A stretch of 64,000 nt of DNA from Kingdonia uniflora (Eukaryota > Streptophyta > Magnoliopsida > Ranunculales > Circaeasteraceae). Positions 1 to 10,737 of this stretch are shown piece after piece. Numbering within the stretch: position 1 is the stretch's first letter; the number at the start of each line of letters is the position of its first letter. Location: the NCBI GenBank assembly GCA_014058105.1, contig JACGCM010000779.1:2728001-2792000 (forward strand), in the 5' to 3' direction. Position numbers and translations under genes: made by a program. Below the pieces are notes generated by a model. It was not told the DNA's origin. It worked only from the letters and a program-made list of their open reading frames with translations, and did not search any database.

Positions 1-1130
1 CCCGGATGAAGTCAATGTGGTCATCGAGAAGAGTAAGAAACGAAAACTAGTGAAATATATTAGGAAAAACTAATGTTTGCGACTAGTTAAATATATTATG
101 ATAGGAATGATCGATCTAGGGGTCCATAGAGGTAAAATATTCTCATTTTTAACAATTAAACAACTATAAGCTCTATGATTAGATCACTTATTATAATTGT
201 TTAATTATATTTTTGAAACTTGTGATCTTCAGGTGGTTGCAAGGGCCATGCAAGGATTAGGCATTGACTTTTCCCGCTTTTTCTCAATTTTATTTCCTTG
301 GTTCATGTCTTGTTTCAACTGCAACACATCGCGATACACTAATACACCGTGGATTCCATAAAGGTTGATCCTTATGAGGTAATCCTTATTAAAACCATTG
401 CTTTATTTAGCAAGTGTTTCATTGTAAGTACCATATTATGCAACATGATTCTTGGCGAAGTAGTATTGTTTTTCTTTTTTATGACACAACATGAATTGGC
501 AAGCAAATCTCTTATTTATGTATTTTTCGGGTAGTCGTCTATTCCATAAAGGTTGATCTACAGTTGTAGTTGCTAATTGGAATGCACTCGATAAATGCCC
601 TTTCCTCCTTGGCATACCACTTTGAATAACTTGGTAAGTCCTACTCTTAGTACATGTTATACAAGATTAAGTAAATCTTAAGAGGTGAAATGTGATTCCA
701 GCTTTCTTATAAATGCAGGTCTTAATCTTTACGATTTTCTAGTACCCTCTACAAGGTGGCTTGCTCTTTTGCACACTCATCTGAGCAAAAGTTTGATTCC
801 CTCCAAGTATGCTGAACTCTAAATGAAAATTTTGATTTAAGGTGCTTTCATTCTGCCTAAAACTTCTAAGGAATATTGCAGTTTTGTTTTTGTTTTTTTT
901 AAACCAATGCTTTTATTACAAATGAAAACATAAAGTAGTTATAGGGGTTGATGGTGCAATCGTTGAACAAGATAGCAACTCCATAACAATGTTGAACAAG
1001 ATAGCAACTCCATAGCAATGTTATCAAAAACTTAAGTGAATCCATCATGTTATACCACACAAAATGCAACTATTAGGTTCAACAGTTCCAAACTCTGAAG
1101 GAACCTTTTGTTATCCAAAAATTTCACTGC
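1..1130. other. Intergenic, no gene recognised
   Basis: No reading frame here resembles a known family and the longest open frames are about 60 codons. A 29-bp unit is repeated in tandem at 962-990 and 991-1019 with one mismatch. The string ttccataaaggttgatc occurs near 353 and again near 540. The right edge runs into the tail of the kinase pseudogene on the minus strand. Confidence 0.5.
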
Positions 1131-1139
1131 AGTAACTTC

Positions 1140-1985
1140 GGCCTGATGGAACCTCGTAAGACCGGAGTAAGCCATTGTTGTTCCAACCTCCAACCTTCAT
1201 AACAGGCTGCTGCGGTGCCACCGGATTATTACGTGCCGAATGCTATTATTGCCTCCCAAAACCAACTGTCATTTGCGCCAACTTACAAGCCGTATCAGGA
1301 ACAACTCCACCACAAGTACCTCTTCCCGGGTAAATAGATGTCGGGTTGTTCCAAGCAAGTGGCCGATATTTTTGTTGTGGCTGCTGCTTAGTAATGTTCT
1401 TCAGTGTTCTTTCATTCTTGTTTACACCTTACTGCTGGTAATCCATTTTAAGCTTCATCTCTAATTTGTATATCTGTACTCAAATAAGTATGAGCTTTGG
1501 TAGATGAGAAGCTGCTCGTGGGCTTCAAACTAGATAATGTTCCAGAATATTTTCTATTAGCGCTTTTCCGATCCAACACTGCTCTTTTTCCAATGGTTGG
1601 AGGTATTCTAGGGGCAGGAACTCTCGAACAAAGTCATGGTGGAGTGTAAAAGCAGGACTGAAAGAAAGGATGCTGAAGGGCCTCTACAGCTGTTGGTCTC
1701 ATACTAGGATCCCATGAACAAAGTGAAGAAATGAGACTGATCGCATTCTTACTCGTTGATGGTATCAGTGTTGAAAGATGGACAACAGCAAGCTGTAGAA
1801 ATTTAATGTTGTTTGCATTTGCAAGTTGAATCCTCTGGGCCCAGGAACTCATACTGGGACTGCCTATAACCTTACAGTTGTTAAAAGCTGGTACAGTAGC
1901 TTGTGAGTCTAAGTTTATAAACAGTCTGAACCCGCCTTTTTGGTGAGCTTGGCTGCTGCTGCCAGGGGTGGGCCTTATAGCCAAT
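1140..1985 (-). pseudogene. MHK-type (MAK homologue) Ser/Thr kinase, C-terminal remnant
   Basis: The minus strand at 1984-1634 encodes the last part of a CMGC kinase domain: LISSLCSWDPSMRPTAVEAL followed by QHPFFQSCFY. This is the subdomain XI arginine region (RPTA.EAL.HPFF) as written in plant MHK kinases related to male germ-cell-associated kinase. Reading on, 1630-1140 matches the plant MHK tail in pieces (a Y-x-PGR segment, then DTA-KLA-MT), but with stops and frame changes. The ATP-binding lobe, HRD and DFG motifs are absent. The kinase identity is read from family knowledge; the truncation and stops are visible. It is a dead 3' fragment with no intact partner in the window. Confidence 0.72.
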
Positions 1986-2029
1986 GGTTGTATAACACTA
2001 ATAACTTTGTAGGATGACAGACTTGAGAG

Positions 2030-2378
2030 TTTGATCCTGATGCAGATAATGTTAGTATTTCTAAAGAACGAGCTGAAATTGAAAAGGCCCGTGAAGGGTT
2101 ATACCAAAATCGATTCCAAGTCAAGCCTTGCGGAGATGTTCTATTCCGGTCGCAGGTAATCAAGTTTACATCTTATTTACATGTTTAACCCAAATTTCAT
2201 TGTTAAGCATGTTGCAATGACTTAGTTTACATTTCCTTTGACCTAAAAATTATAGATGTTCAAAGAGAACAAAGAAAAATATGATCTAACTATATCCACA
2301 GTGAAGATTGGAGATGATGAGGAAGTAACAAATGAGAAGGCCACAACAGCATTGAGGCTTGGCCATGCGGACAAGTGA
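2030..2378 (+). pseudogene. Unrecognised two-exon gene end
   Basis: Two open segments join in phase across a clean GT-AG intron. Exon 1 (2030-2154) includes KERAEIEKAREGLYQNRFQV and ends at a cag|gtaatc donor. Exon 2 (2256-2378, after ...attatag) begins MFKENKEKYDLTIS and runs to a TGA at 2376-2378. The joined peptide is about 82 residues, acidic and lysine-rich, and looks like the C-terminal end of a larger protein. I do not recognise the family. Upstream sequence has no matching exon, so it is either a gene fragment or the last exons of a gene whose start is lost. It lies next to the minus-strand kinase remnant and is probably unrelated to it. Confidence 0.4.
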
Positions 2379-4012
2379 CGGGCACTGGGCAGCTAATATT
2401 GAAGGGCCATTATTTTTCATACCTCCCATAATATTCATTCTTTGAAGAGAAAAAAATGTCCTTAAATTGTCCAATTTATTAGTAATGCCAAATATTACAA
2501 AATGCAGGTCTTCATCTTATACATTACGGGGATGCTAGACACCATGTTTTCACGAGAACATAAGAAAGAGATAGTTCTTTACAGAATCAAATTTCAACTT
2601 AGTTTTTTTTTTTTTTTGCCTGCCACTTAAATATTGTTTATAATTTCTTATGACATTTGTTATATGTGCTTGCGTATTGGATTGAAGATACTGTCATTGC
2701 TCATAGCCGTCACTGCCTTTTGGATTGGTCTCTTGGAGGCATTAGTAATTCCACGTACCTTTTGCAATGCTGTAACGACCGATAAAATTTAAATTCGCTT
2801 ACAAAACAAGAGTGTCTCAACAATGGTTTTCCGCCCTAGATCTGAGTATCTTCGGCGTAATACGAATAAAAGGTAAAACCATTTTCCAATGGCATTCCAT
2901 GGTAAAAAATGAATCACGGAGTTCTATTTTCGCTATCTTGATTAAACATGTAAAAATGAATGAAAAATATCTAGGATATACTGATTTGCGACAGATTTAA
3001 AGTTTACGTAAATAGAACAGAAGTAAACTTTCTTCTTCTTATGGCACCACCAAAGTTTCTTCGGGGATTTCTATCTAGGTTTTCTAAACTAATATTTTAT
3101 TGTGTAAGTCTTAATAATCTCTCTAGATACGGTTTTGTCAATCTAGATATTTTTTGTGATTAACACTTCCTGTAATCAAATGAGGTATACAAGTAGCTGA
3201 TTGCATTAGTTGGAAGATTATTATTTGGTTTTGAAGTTGTATTGATTGCCTAGTGCTATTATATTTTTTCAGTATCAAGGTGAGTCGGTTGAAAGAGTGT
3301 TAAGCGGTAATGAAATGTTAAACTTCTAATTGCCTATCATTGTTAGAGCAGAGCAAGAAGAACACCGAATATCTAATTTTTCTGATTGGCTTCCAGTGTG
3401 ACATCTGCGGGTGATATCTAAGTAAATATCATTTACTTTTAGGAAGATATGTTTAAACTTAGTTAATGACACGCTTTTGGTAAATTAGAATGGATAGAGG
3501 GGACACATTATTATCAACTTTGTGGACTGCTTCTTACGACATTCTTATCAATATTTTTACTATGAATATAAAATAGTGGACTGCTTCTTAATGCCTTTCT
3601 TAGTGCTTATGCAGGGTACATTATTAAGAGATGCGCACAATTATACGACATTTCATCAAGTAATTCTCTTTACTTCGTTGGTTATTTATCAACTTTGTGT
3701 ACATGGTCGATATAACAAGAACTATTGGGGAAGAATGCACGAGCATAGAACTATTGGAAGATGGACAAATGAGCAAATCAAACCTGATAAATGAAGGATC
3801 GAGCATGAGTGCTTTAAAGTTCCATGAGACAAATATTGTAAAATGTTTATAGAAATACGGCTTGGACTTCACTTTTGTAATATAAATTATATTTCGCATT
3901 TATTTGCAAGATTATTTTTGTTATGATGTTTATTTTAAGCATATACATGAGTTGCAACTTTTCTGGGTGACAAAACCATAATGTCCTAAGAACTAGTATT
4001 GCAAAAAACATA
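2379..4012. other. Intergenic, no gene recognised
   Basis: Several frames stay open for 60-90 codons (for example 3522-3794 on plus) but none shows a familiar motif, and the plus and minus frames overlap, as expected from AT-rich sequence. A short string (tggactgcttctta) occurs at about 3522 and again near 3578. I see no repeat ends or RNA gene. Confidence 0.45.
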
Positions 4013-4220
4013 GCGATGAAAGTTATTGTCACAATATATGGCAACGCAAAAAAAATTGCAACGAATGCTACTGTCACAATACATGGCGATGTAAAAAAAT
4101 TAGCGATGAATGTTACCGTCGCAACAGATGGCGATGTAAAAAAATTAGCGACAAATATTACCGTTACAATAGATAGCGATGCAAAATTATTAGCGACGAA
4201 AGTTACAGTCTCAATAATTG
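4013..4220 (+). repeat. 45-bp minisatellite, about 4.6 units
   Basis: Units run 4013-4057, 4058-4102, 4103-4147, 4148-4192 and a partial 4193-4220. Each starts gcgaygaa or gcaacgaa and carries a taccgtcgcaa-like half followed by atggcgatgtaaaaaaatta. The period is a multiple of three, so one frame (4016-4279) reads as a 15-residue repeat (NVTVATDGDVKKLAT type). The gcgac...gtcgc halves are imperfect inverted repeats, like the subterminal repeats of plant CACTA transposons. It abuts the truncated end of the gypsy fragment at about 4225. Confidence 0.8.
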
Positions 4221-4224
4221 GAAG

Positions 4225-5340
4225 GGAATCCGCATGTCTGTTCTCTCCTCGAGGAAAGTACTCAATTGCTGTCTTTTAGAATCTGCTCATTCTGTCAGCT
4301 ATCACTGCTGCATAATCTACCATTTTTCCATTTTTCTAATATTGTTGTGTAATGGTTCACGATCAATAAGGAATCTATGTATATAGATAATTTGGGTACT
4401 CCGAGTTCCAATGCCATATATATTCCATAGATTAACACCTCGTATTCTGCTTCATTGTTGGTGGCGTTGAAATTGAGTTGGATTGCCTTCTCGATTCTAT
4501 CGTTAGATGGTGTGATAAGAACGATACCGACTCTTGAGCCTGCCGATCCAGTGGATCCGTCGGTTAAAAGCCGCCACCTTTTTTTTTTTATACCAAGTCC
4601 GAACTGGCATTTATCAAGGTTAAGCTTCATCTTGTATGATTGAAGAATTTAAAAGGTTGTGTAAAGATCTGCGAGATTATTTTCTTTTTTTAGACTCTTA
4701 TACAGCATGTCATCGATGTAGACTTCCATTATTTTTTCGAGATGATCCTTGAACATCTGGGTCATCAATCTTTGATAAGTGGTTCCTATATTTAGTCTGA
4801 AAAGCATAACTTTATAACAGTATAACCCCATGTTCCGTGATGAAAGCTATTTTCTCCTAATCGTCAGGCAAGAGTGGTATTTGATTATATCCTAATGTAA
4901 CATCCATCATGGATAGGAGTTTGTGTCCAGTGGTTGAATGGAGCAGATGATTAATTATAGGAAAATGGACACTATCTTTTGGAGTGTGGTTGCTTAGGTC
5001 TATAAAATTCACACATACTTTGATCTTGCCATTTTTCTTAGAACTGCCACAATGTTGGAGATCCAATCAGGATATTTTACCTTGTCGATGAATCTGATTT
5101 TGATAAGTTTGTCGATCCCCTTATTAACTTCCTCCCGGAGTTGGGGTACTACTGTCCTCAATTTTGTTTAACCTACTTGGCCTTATCTTTTAAACAAAAT
5201 CTATGGCAAGCCAAAGAGGGGTCAACACTTGGCATTTCGTGAAATGTCCATGTGAACACATCACTGTTTTCCTTTAGAAATTGAATAAGAGCATTTTGTT
5301 CTATCATGGATAGAAGAGTTCCAATATATGTACCTCACTT
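4225..5340 (-). pseudogene. Tat-type Ty3/gypsy pol fragment (RT fused to second RNase H)
   Basis: On minus, 5320-5230 gives the protease-RT linker (TWTFHEMPSVDP). 5066-4857 gives RT fingers and palm with LLSMMDVTLGYNQIPLLPDD, and 4831-4649 gives the catalytic VYIDDML followed by KSL. At 4630 the end of RT (KLNLDKCQFGLG) runs within a few codons into TDGSTGSAGS...IVLITPS and NATNNEAEYE, the archaeal-type second RNase H of Tat elements. The RT C-terminus, connection and first RNase H are therefore deleted. Integrase is missing: the fragment stops at about 4225, next to the minisatellite. Several frame changes make it non-functional. Confidence 0.85.
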
Positions 5341-5782
5341 TTTTCCACTAATCTCGACATATTTTGTAATTTTTGTGCTTGGTGGTTGGTTCCCACATCC
5401 TAATGTCAAACGTTTTATACCTTTTCGGTAAAAATGTCTTCCCATCATTATCCCACATCCTATATTTAATTTTTTTTTTTCTCTGCTACCTAGAACTCTC
5501 TCTCAAACTTTTCTATACTCATGATGACTCTATACTGACACGCAATCAAGCTTTTTCTACCCTTACACAAAAGATAAAAATTAAAGCTGATCTTATTTCT
5601 CTATTCCTACTTCTGCTACTTATAGAACTGCTGGCGTCATTTCCAATGTTATAACATTTCAAAATTTAAATTTTTATTTACAAAATTTTCCAGCAATATT
5701 TACAACAAAACAGTAACAAATTCATAATAAATTTTCCACCTACATTCAAAATACAGTTATTCAATCTAACTAGGTCCTTCCC

Positions 5783-6134
5783 TCATACATAATCATACAT
5801 GAAACATCCAAGATATCCTGGAGAACCACACCTAATCAGTTCTCCCCCAGTAATCCTCTCATCTTCCTCAGTTATTTTTCTATAGTAATTTACCTCACAA
5901 CAGTTTTTGAGCTTCAAGCTCCAACACCAATTCACGAAATATCTCCAAATTAAAGTGACGCCCAATCTTGTACTCCCTCGCCCTCGCATCTAACCTGTTA
6001 AACCAGATTTCCGATTCAGGCAGGTTAGCATCATAATCTAACAGCCCAAAGATCCTCTCCCGCACTTCTGCAATCTTTATTGTTAAGCGCCCTTCTGAAG
6101 TATGATAAGCTCTTTCAGAACGAGTCCTCACCAT
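5783..6134 (-). pseudogene. Accessory ORF of the B type from a Tat-like element
   Basis: The minus frame starts with ATG at 6134 (MVRTRSERAYHTSEGRL), stays open for 79 codons, then shifts frame once near 5900 and continues to a stop at 5783 with EEDERITGGELIRCG and YLGC. The same pattern, in the same order, occurs on plus at 11110-11481 inside the large gypsy element (MVGTRSQRVYHAAEGRL ... EDEMIDGGDVIRCG ... HLGC). The function is unknown. The conserved N-terminal MVxTRSxRxYH and C-terminal GGxxIRCG suggest a defined small protein of about 115 residues. It lies on the same strand as the nearby pol fragment, unlike the antisense arrangement seen elsewhere here, so it probably came from a different or rearranged element. 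Confidence 0.6.
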
Positions 6135-7099
6135 TTTATTTTATTTTATTTTCCTCTTCTCTGTATCACATCTCCTCATAATTTATACACATCTTGGGGA
6201 TAACATCAAATCCCCCACATTTCGAATAAATCATAATCTATATTTCCTCCACGTTCCCATAACTGGAAACCCTAAGATCATGATAGATAGTTATTTGAAG
6301 TTATCTTTCAACATCGACCTCATTCAAGTTCTACCATCACCTTTTCAAACTAACTTTCACCATCTCTCCCCTATGTTAGGCATTTCCACAATACCTCCAC
6401 AACTCGATATCTCAATTTTTACACATTCTATTTTATATAAGAATGTTGCCTCCTAGCTCGATTCTTGGAATTTAATCAGTTCAATACACATACCACCTAT
6501 ATCTATTTTACATCTTTAGATATATCTTCAACAGGTCGACTGATACATTTTATAGATATACATTATCATAGTTCGACTGATAACACTCATTTTTAGTTCG
6601 TTTTATACAAACACAACCTTGCATTTTCATATTACGGCATATTTTTCTTTTAGTTCGATTTACCTATTAATTTCTACATTCAATTTATCAACACAATATT
6701 TACACAAAACATCTTTTTTATTAGCTCGAATATTACTTCCAAAATACTTTACAGAGAACAAGTTTTACAAAAAATTTTACAGATTGATCTACAGGTTACA
6801 TTACATTTCAGTTTTTAACACTATTTCATGCCGAAATGCTTCTGCACGAAAAACCCCTACAATGGTTGTCACAGAGTTTGAGCCCACCCCTATAATAACT
6901 TACTTTCATAAGAAACTAAGGAAGCTAGTTGTCACAGTACCTAAACTAACCTTCAGTAGGAGATACTCATTCACAAAGAAGAGCGATGATTGCACAGAAG
7001 AAGATTTCCAATCTATGTCTCCCTTCTCCACCACCACCATCTCTTCCTCTGTAACCCCCACCACCTTCGAGTTGGTAGAGATTAAAGGAGGTTCTATTT

Positions 7100-7426
7100 T
7101 TAAGCCCAATCCCTCGCAGAATACCGATAGTACTTCCTCGCATGTACGCTGGCCTCCACATCTGTCTCCTCAACCTTGTCCTCCTCCAACGGGTAAAGGC
7201 ATATCCAATGCTACTCCCCAGACAAAATCACATAGTGGAACTACCATATGTGGTAGTAATCATCCTCAGCTTATGCCGCTTCCTCCTCCGTCATACCATG
7301 GCAAGTTGGTGGTACCGGAATGGGCGTGGGCATCTCCAGAGCTTGGTTGCCAAAGTAGCACAACTACAGCCTCTACACTTTATCAGCCACCCTCTCTTAA
7401 TATACTTGCCACCTGGTCTTCACCAT
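7100..7426 (-). pseudogene. Accessory ORF of the A type from a Tat-like element
   Basis: Reading minus from ATG at 7426 gives MVKTRWQVY, then a run with several in-frame stops but one constant frame: CYFGNQALEMPTPIPVPP, an acidic EEDKVEE stretch and VHARKYYRY, ending at TAA 7100-7102. The A copy at 10410-10737 has the same landmarks in the same order (MVTTRRQVY, YFG, PTPIP, FHY, HARK). About five stops make it dead. In minus orientation it lies upstream of the B copy at 6134-5783, the same A-then-B order as in the large element. A longer plus-strand open frame covers the same bases but has no recognisable content. Confidence 0.6.
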
Positions 7427-7499
7427 TCTCAAACACAAGGTACAGCAGAAGATATTTATAACAATAGGGTACTTTCACAGAGATGACAGATGCTACAGT

Positions 7500-8288
7500 A
7501 AAAGTACTATTTATACCAAAATCGTATTCAATACGAAGATACGTTTCTAATGTAGTCATTATTCAAAGAACAACCTTTACTTTGAAAGCCAAATGTCATG
7601 TACATCAATCCTTTCTACCATAATAAATTCTATACACAATCTTCCATAAAGAAGTACCGGTTACCCAACCAGTCTAATTCCTCATCAATATATCATAACT
7701 TTCCAGCTTCCAACACCAACAGTTAAACAATTTTTTCTCAACTGTGGGGATGTTCGTGAACAAGAACTTCCAGGTGTAAACTCTCTCTCTCTCTCTTTCT
7801 TCCTTTTTCTCTCTCTCACTCATATTTCGAGCTCGAAACTAACTAACCTATGTCCACATCAATCTTTTACATGTTTCATAAAACATAGGCGGATCCTAAC
7901 CATCAATACTACAAATCTCACACCACATCTACTAAAAATCTACAATCATTCATGCAACACACATGGCTAGTCCTACTTTACTGCAATAATGTCTCTTTGA
8001 AAAAATCTCATGGTGGTGGTAGTTAAATGCTCTAAAAAGTTATTAGAAAGCGGCATGAGATGGAAATTGATCCCATGACCTCTTGATTTCGCAAGCACTA
8101 AAACTAAGAAAGCTCCCCTTAAGAGCTTAAGCCACCTTGTCGAAGAGGATTTAGATTTGAAATAGGAAAGAACAAGCATGGGCTGATAGAGTTTATTATT
8201 TGAGTACTAATGATGGGAAGGGTTGTTAAATTTGGCCTATCGTAAAGCATGTTGCAAGATATTTACATAACAACTTGGTTTGTTGTAG
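7500..8288. other. Intergenic with a CT-rich tract
   Basis: A pyrimidine-rich microsatellite (ctctctctctct and derivatives) lies at about 7780-7820. No coding similarity or repeat end is recognised. Since the A/B pair is on minus just to the left, this stretch could hold a decayed 3' LTR of that element, but I could not match it to any LTR in the window. Confidence 0.4.
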
Positions 8289-8632
8289 GCTATACCAAAA
8301 GAAGAAAGAGAATATGAGATTGGAGAAGCCAAGTATTACTTGGTTCTAGTGGCAACTGCAGTTCTTTGGTAGTATTTCAACTCAGAAGCAGAAGAGCTAT
8401 ATTTTGTACCTCGTCGCTGCTTTTTGGTATAATGATCGCAGTTTGCCTTCCTATAATAGAAGTATTAGCCGTTATATTCTACCACAAAGATTTCAAAGCC
8501 AAAAAGGGTATTGCTCTAGCTTTATCAACTTGGGATTTCATCTCCTACTTTTACAGTGAGTTCAAACAAAGTAACCAAGAGAAGCCAACTCTCAATCCAA
8601 AACATAATGGTTCTACAACTTTAAAAGTGTAA
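8289..8632 (+). pseudogene. Purine permease (PUP family) 3'-terminal exon, degenerate
   Basis: After an AG acceptor at 8288 the plus strand reads AIPKEEREYEIGEAKYYLVL, the motif before the last membrane helices of plant purine permeases, then hits TAG and a frame change near 8370. In the next frame it continues IFCTSSLLFGIM, PIIEVLAVIFYHKDFKAKKG and STWDFISYFYSEFKQS, the typical PUP C-terminus (last two transmembrane helices and a short cytosolic tail), ending at TAA 8632. PUPs are plasma-membrane importers of purine bases and cytokinins in the drug/metabolite transporter superfamily. Only the last third is here, with a stop and an indel, so it is a pseudogene fragment. No other PUP exons are visible upstream. 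Confidence 0.75.
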
Positions 8633-9306
8633 CTTCGGATCGATTTATCTTGACTTAAAATGGAACAGCTTGTGGAAGTACCGTTGCGAGCCCCAGGGGA
8701 CTAGTTAGAAGAATGGTGAAAAATGATAGACCCAACAAACTTCTGAATTTTAAAAAAAAATGTGTGACTTGTTATATGCCCAGGGTTAAATGGTTGGTAG
8801 TCCTAAATAATACTTTGCAAGTAAATGAACTCTTTCGGAACAAGATATGAATTTTTGTAAAAAAATAAAAAAATTAATAATAAAAAGCCTAATGCTTTAA
8901 TAAGAGTGTTTTAAGAGTTGTTATAGGCAGAATAAAATTAAGCAATAAAAATATAATCTGATGCACATCAGTATAAGCTCACCATCTGATAGAGAAATTA
9001 TGTCCAGATAAAAAGACAACATTTTACACAAGCAAATACAGGATATTTGAGCTGGGGCAGTTCCTCGATCATCTTTTATTATAAAGAACTAGGCTTGCAT
9101 GAGGTCATCCTCATGCATCTATCAGTAATGGTGTATTTTTTGGTACAGGGAGGATGTAACAACGTTTGCACTCCCCTAGTTTTAATACTAACTTGCATCT
9201 CTTTCAAATAGAGGAATGATAAATCCCAGTCATTGTTTAAATATCAGTACATAATGAAGTGATCATCTTTTCCCTAATGATGTTTACTTCAATAACATTG
9301 TGACCT
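8633..9306. other. Intergenic, AT-rich flank of the large gypsy insertion
   Basis: Nothing coding is recognised. The stretch contains A-runs near 8750 and 8860-8885 and ends at the GGTGG target duplication. Confidence 0.4.
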
Positions 9307-9311
9307 GGTGG
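9307..9311. repeat. Target-site duplication, left copy (ggtgg)
   Basis: The five bases just outside the left LTR end (TGTAAG at 9312) are ggtgg. The five bases just outside the right LTR end (...TTACA at 40616) are ggcgg at 40617-40621. One mismatch fits an old insertion. Confidence 0.7.
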
Positions 9312-10043
9312 TGTAAGGGCCAAATTTCGTAGCTCAAATGACCTTACACCAAATGTATCTGTGACACAATTAATAATAAATCATATAAATTGATATATGT
9401 GTTTAGCGTGGAAACCTCTTAATAGGTAAAAAACCACGACCTCGGCTTGAGGATTTAGTGAAAATTGATTTTATTGCTCGAGATCGAATTATCTTTGATT
9501 ACAATTTACGATCTTTTAACCATAAAATCTTGGTCCCTATCTCCTTTATATCTTATTCCTTTTATAGACCTTATTCTCAGTTTGTTTTCGTGTGTTAGCA
9601 CCTTCTCCTAGAATGGGAGGAAAGTGGGAGTTATTCCTGTAACTGCTAGTTTGTGGGAGACAGGTGTCCTTGACTTATTCTATTTTATTTGGTGTGCTTG
9701 AGCCACATTCTTCTTTAGTTCATTGTCCAAGTATCACTGTTGACTAGTTGTATGTCATGTGTACGTTGCGTGAGTCTGGCATGGTACTTATTCTCAATTC
9801 GTTTTTGTGTGTTAGTACCTTCTCCTAGAATGGGAGGAAAGTGGGAGTTATTCCTATAACTGCTAGTTCATGGGAGACAAGTGTCCTTGACTTATTCTAT
9901 TTTATTTAGAGTGCTCGAGCCACGTTCTTCTTTAGTTCATTGTCCAAGTATCACTGTTGACTAGCTGTATGTCACGTGTATGTTGCGTGAGTATGGCATG
10001 GTACTAGTTCGTTGTTACTTAGCTCAAGGAACAGGCTATTATA
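9312..10043 (-). repeat. 3' LTR of the large gypsy element
   Basis: It aligns with 34119-34373 plus 40432-40616, starting TGTAAGGGCC against tataaagact and ending ...ctattata against ...ccttaca. It contains a 217-bp tandem duplication (9571-9787 and 9788-10004) spanning a gggaggaaagtgggag motif and a ccacRttcttctt motif. A TATA-like ttttata (9560-9566, reading TATAAAA on minus) is a plausible LTR promoter. Left and right copies differ at many positions, so the insertion is old. Confidence 0.8.
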
Positions 10044-10059
10044 ATTGTCCCCTCTCAAC
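10044..10059 (-). other. Polypurine tract of the large element
   Basis: On minus the bases directly upstream of the 3' LTR read gttgagaggggacaat. This is a purine-rich tract in the position where plus-strand DNA synthesis of LTR retrotransposons is primed. Confidence 0.65.
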
Positions 10060-10409
10060 TAAGGGCATTGGTGTCTTGAGTTGAGAAGTTCTCACTCAAG
10101 CTTGGTATATGTAGTTTGTCTGACAAATGGAATGATGGATTTACTAATGTGGATTTCTTTGTCTTGGAATTGCAACGCACTGTTGGGGACTGAACTTTTG
10201 TAATAATGTGAGTATTGTATTTGGCCTTTGGGTTTCCCATAAACTATTTCTTTTAATGATGTGTGTATTGGAATTCCTCAGCAGCATTGAATGCGATCCC
10301 TGTTATAACTACTACTGATGTTGTACTGACTGTTATTCTTCTCCAAGTACTCTTATCTTCTTAAATCTTCTACAAGTAATCCTTTTCTTACTTTCTTCTA
10401 TAAAGGACA

Positions 10410-10737
10410 ATGGTGACCACTAGACGACAAGTATATGAAGTTAGAGCTCTTGTAAAAGTGCAAAAACTTTAGTTTTGGTATTTTGGGCCAGTCCCTTGAC
10501 ATTCCTACTCCCATTCCAATCCGTCCTACCTACCAAGGTATAACGTATGAGAAGGTAGAGGAATCAGATAAAGAATTGTAGCAGATGGTCCGCTTCCACT
10601 ACATGGTGATAAGTGGGCAGCGGTGTAGGAAATGTCTCCATCTCCTTGCAGAGTATGCCATTGTGGATGAGGATGAGGTTGTCGGCATCCATGCAAGGAA
10701 GCCACGATGTTCTTGTCCCTGTGATCAGTTTTCTTAG
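10410..10737 (+). pseudogene. Accessory ORF A of the large gypsy element (antisense to pol)
   Basis: ATG at 10410 gives MVTTRRQVYEVRALVKVQKL, then a stop and a shift to the next frame, which carries PTPIPIRPTYQGITYEKVEE, FHYMVISG and VDEDEVVGIHARK before TAG at 10735-10737. The landmarks match the minus-strand copy at 7426-7100 and, more distantly, the two ORFs of the inner element (19490-19882 and 20363-20659: YEG, then EAK.AE, then a CQ/HY segment). This constancy in four places argues for a real small protein of about 105-120 residues. The function is unknown. It lies about 365 bp from the 3' LTR on the strand opposite to pol. Confidence 0.55.

Noticed and set aside
3522..3899. Overlapping 90-codon frames on both strands as genes
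   Set aside because: No similarity to known families, mutual overlap and AT-rich composition typical of chance frames.
4013..4220. CRISPR-like array
   Set aside because: Repeats are contiguous with no variable spacers, and the context is plant nuclear DNA.
6619..7461. Plus-strand open frame of 280 codons, Ser/Thr/Pro-rich
   Set aside because: No recognisable domain, biased composition, and the minus strand under it matches accessory ORF A. Treated as a chance frame.
7780..7830. CT-rich tract as a promoter of the purine permease gene
   Set aside because: Only the last exon of the permease is present 450 bp downstream, so no gene start exists here.
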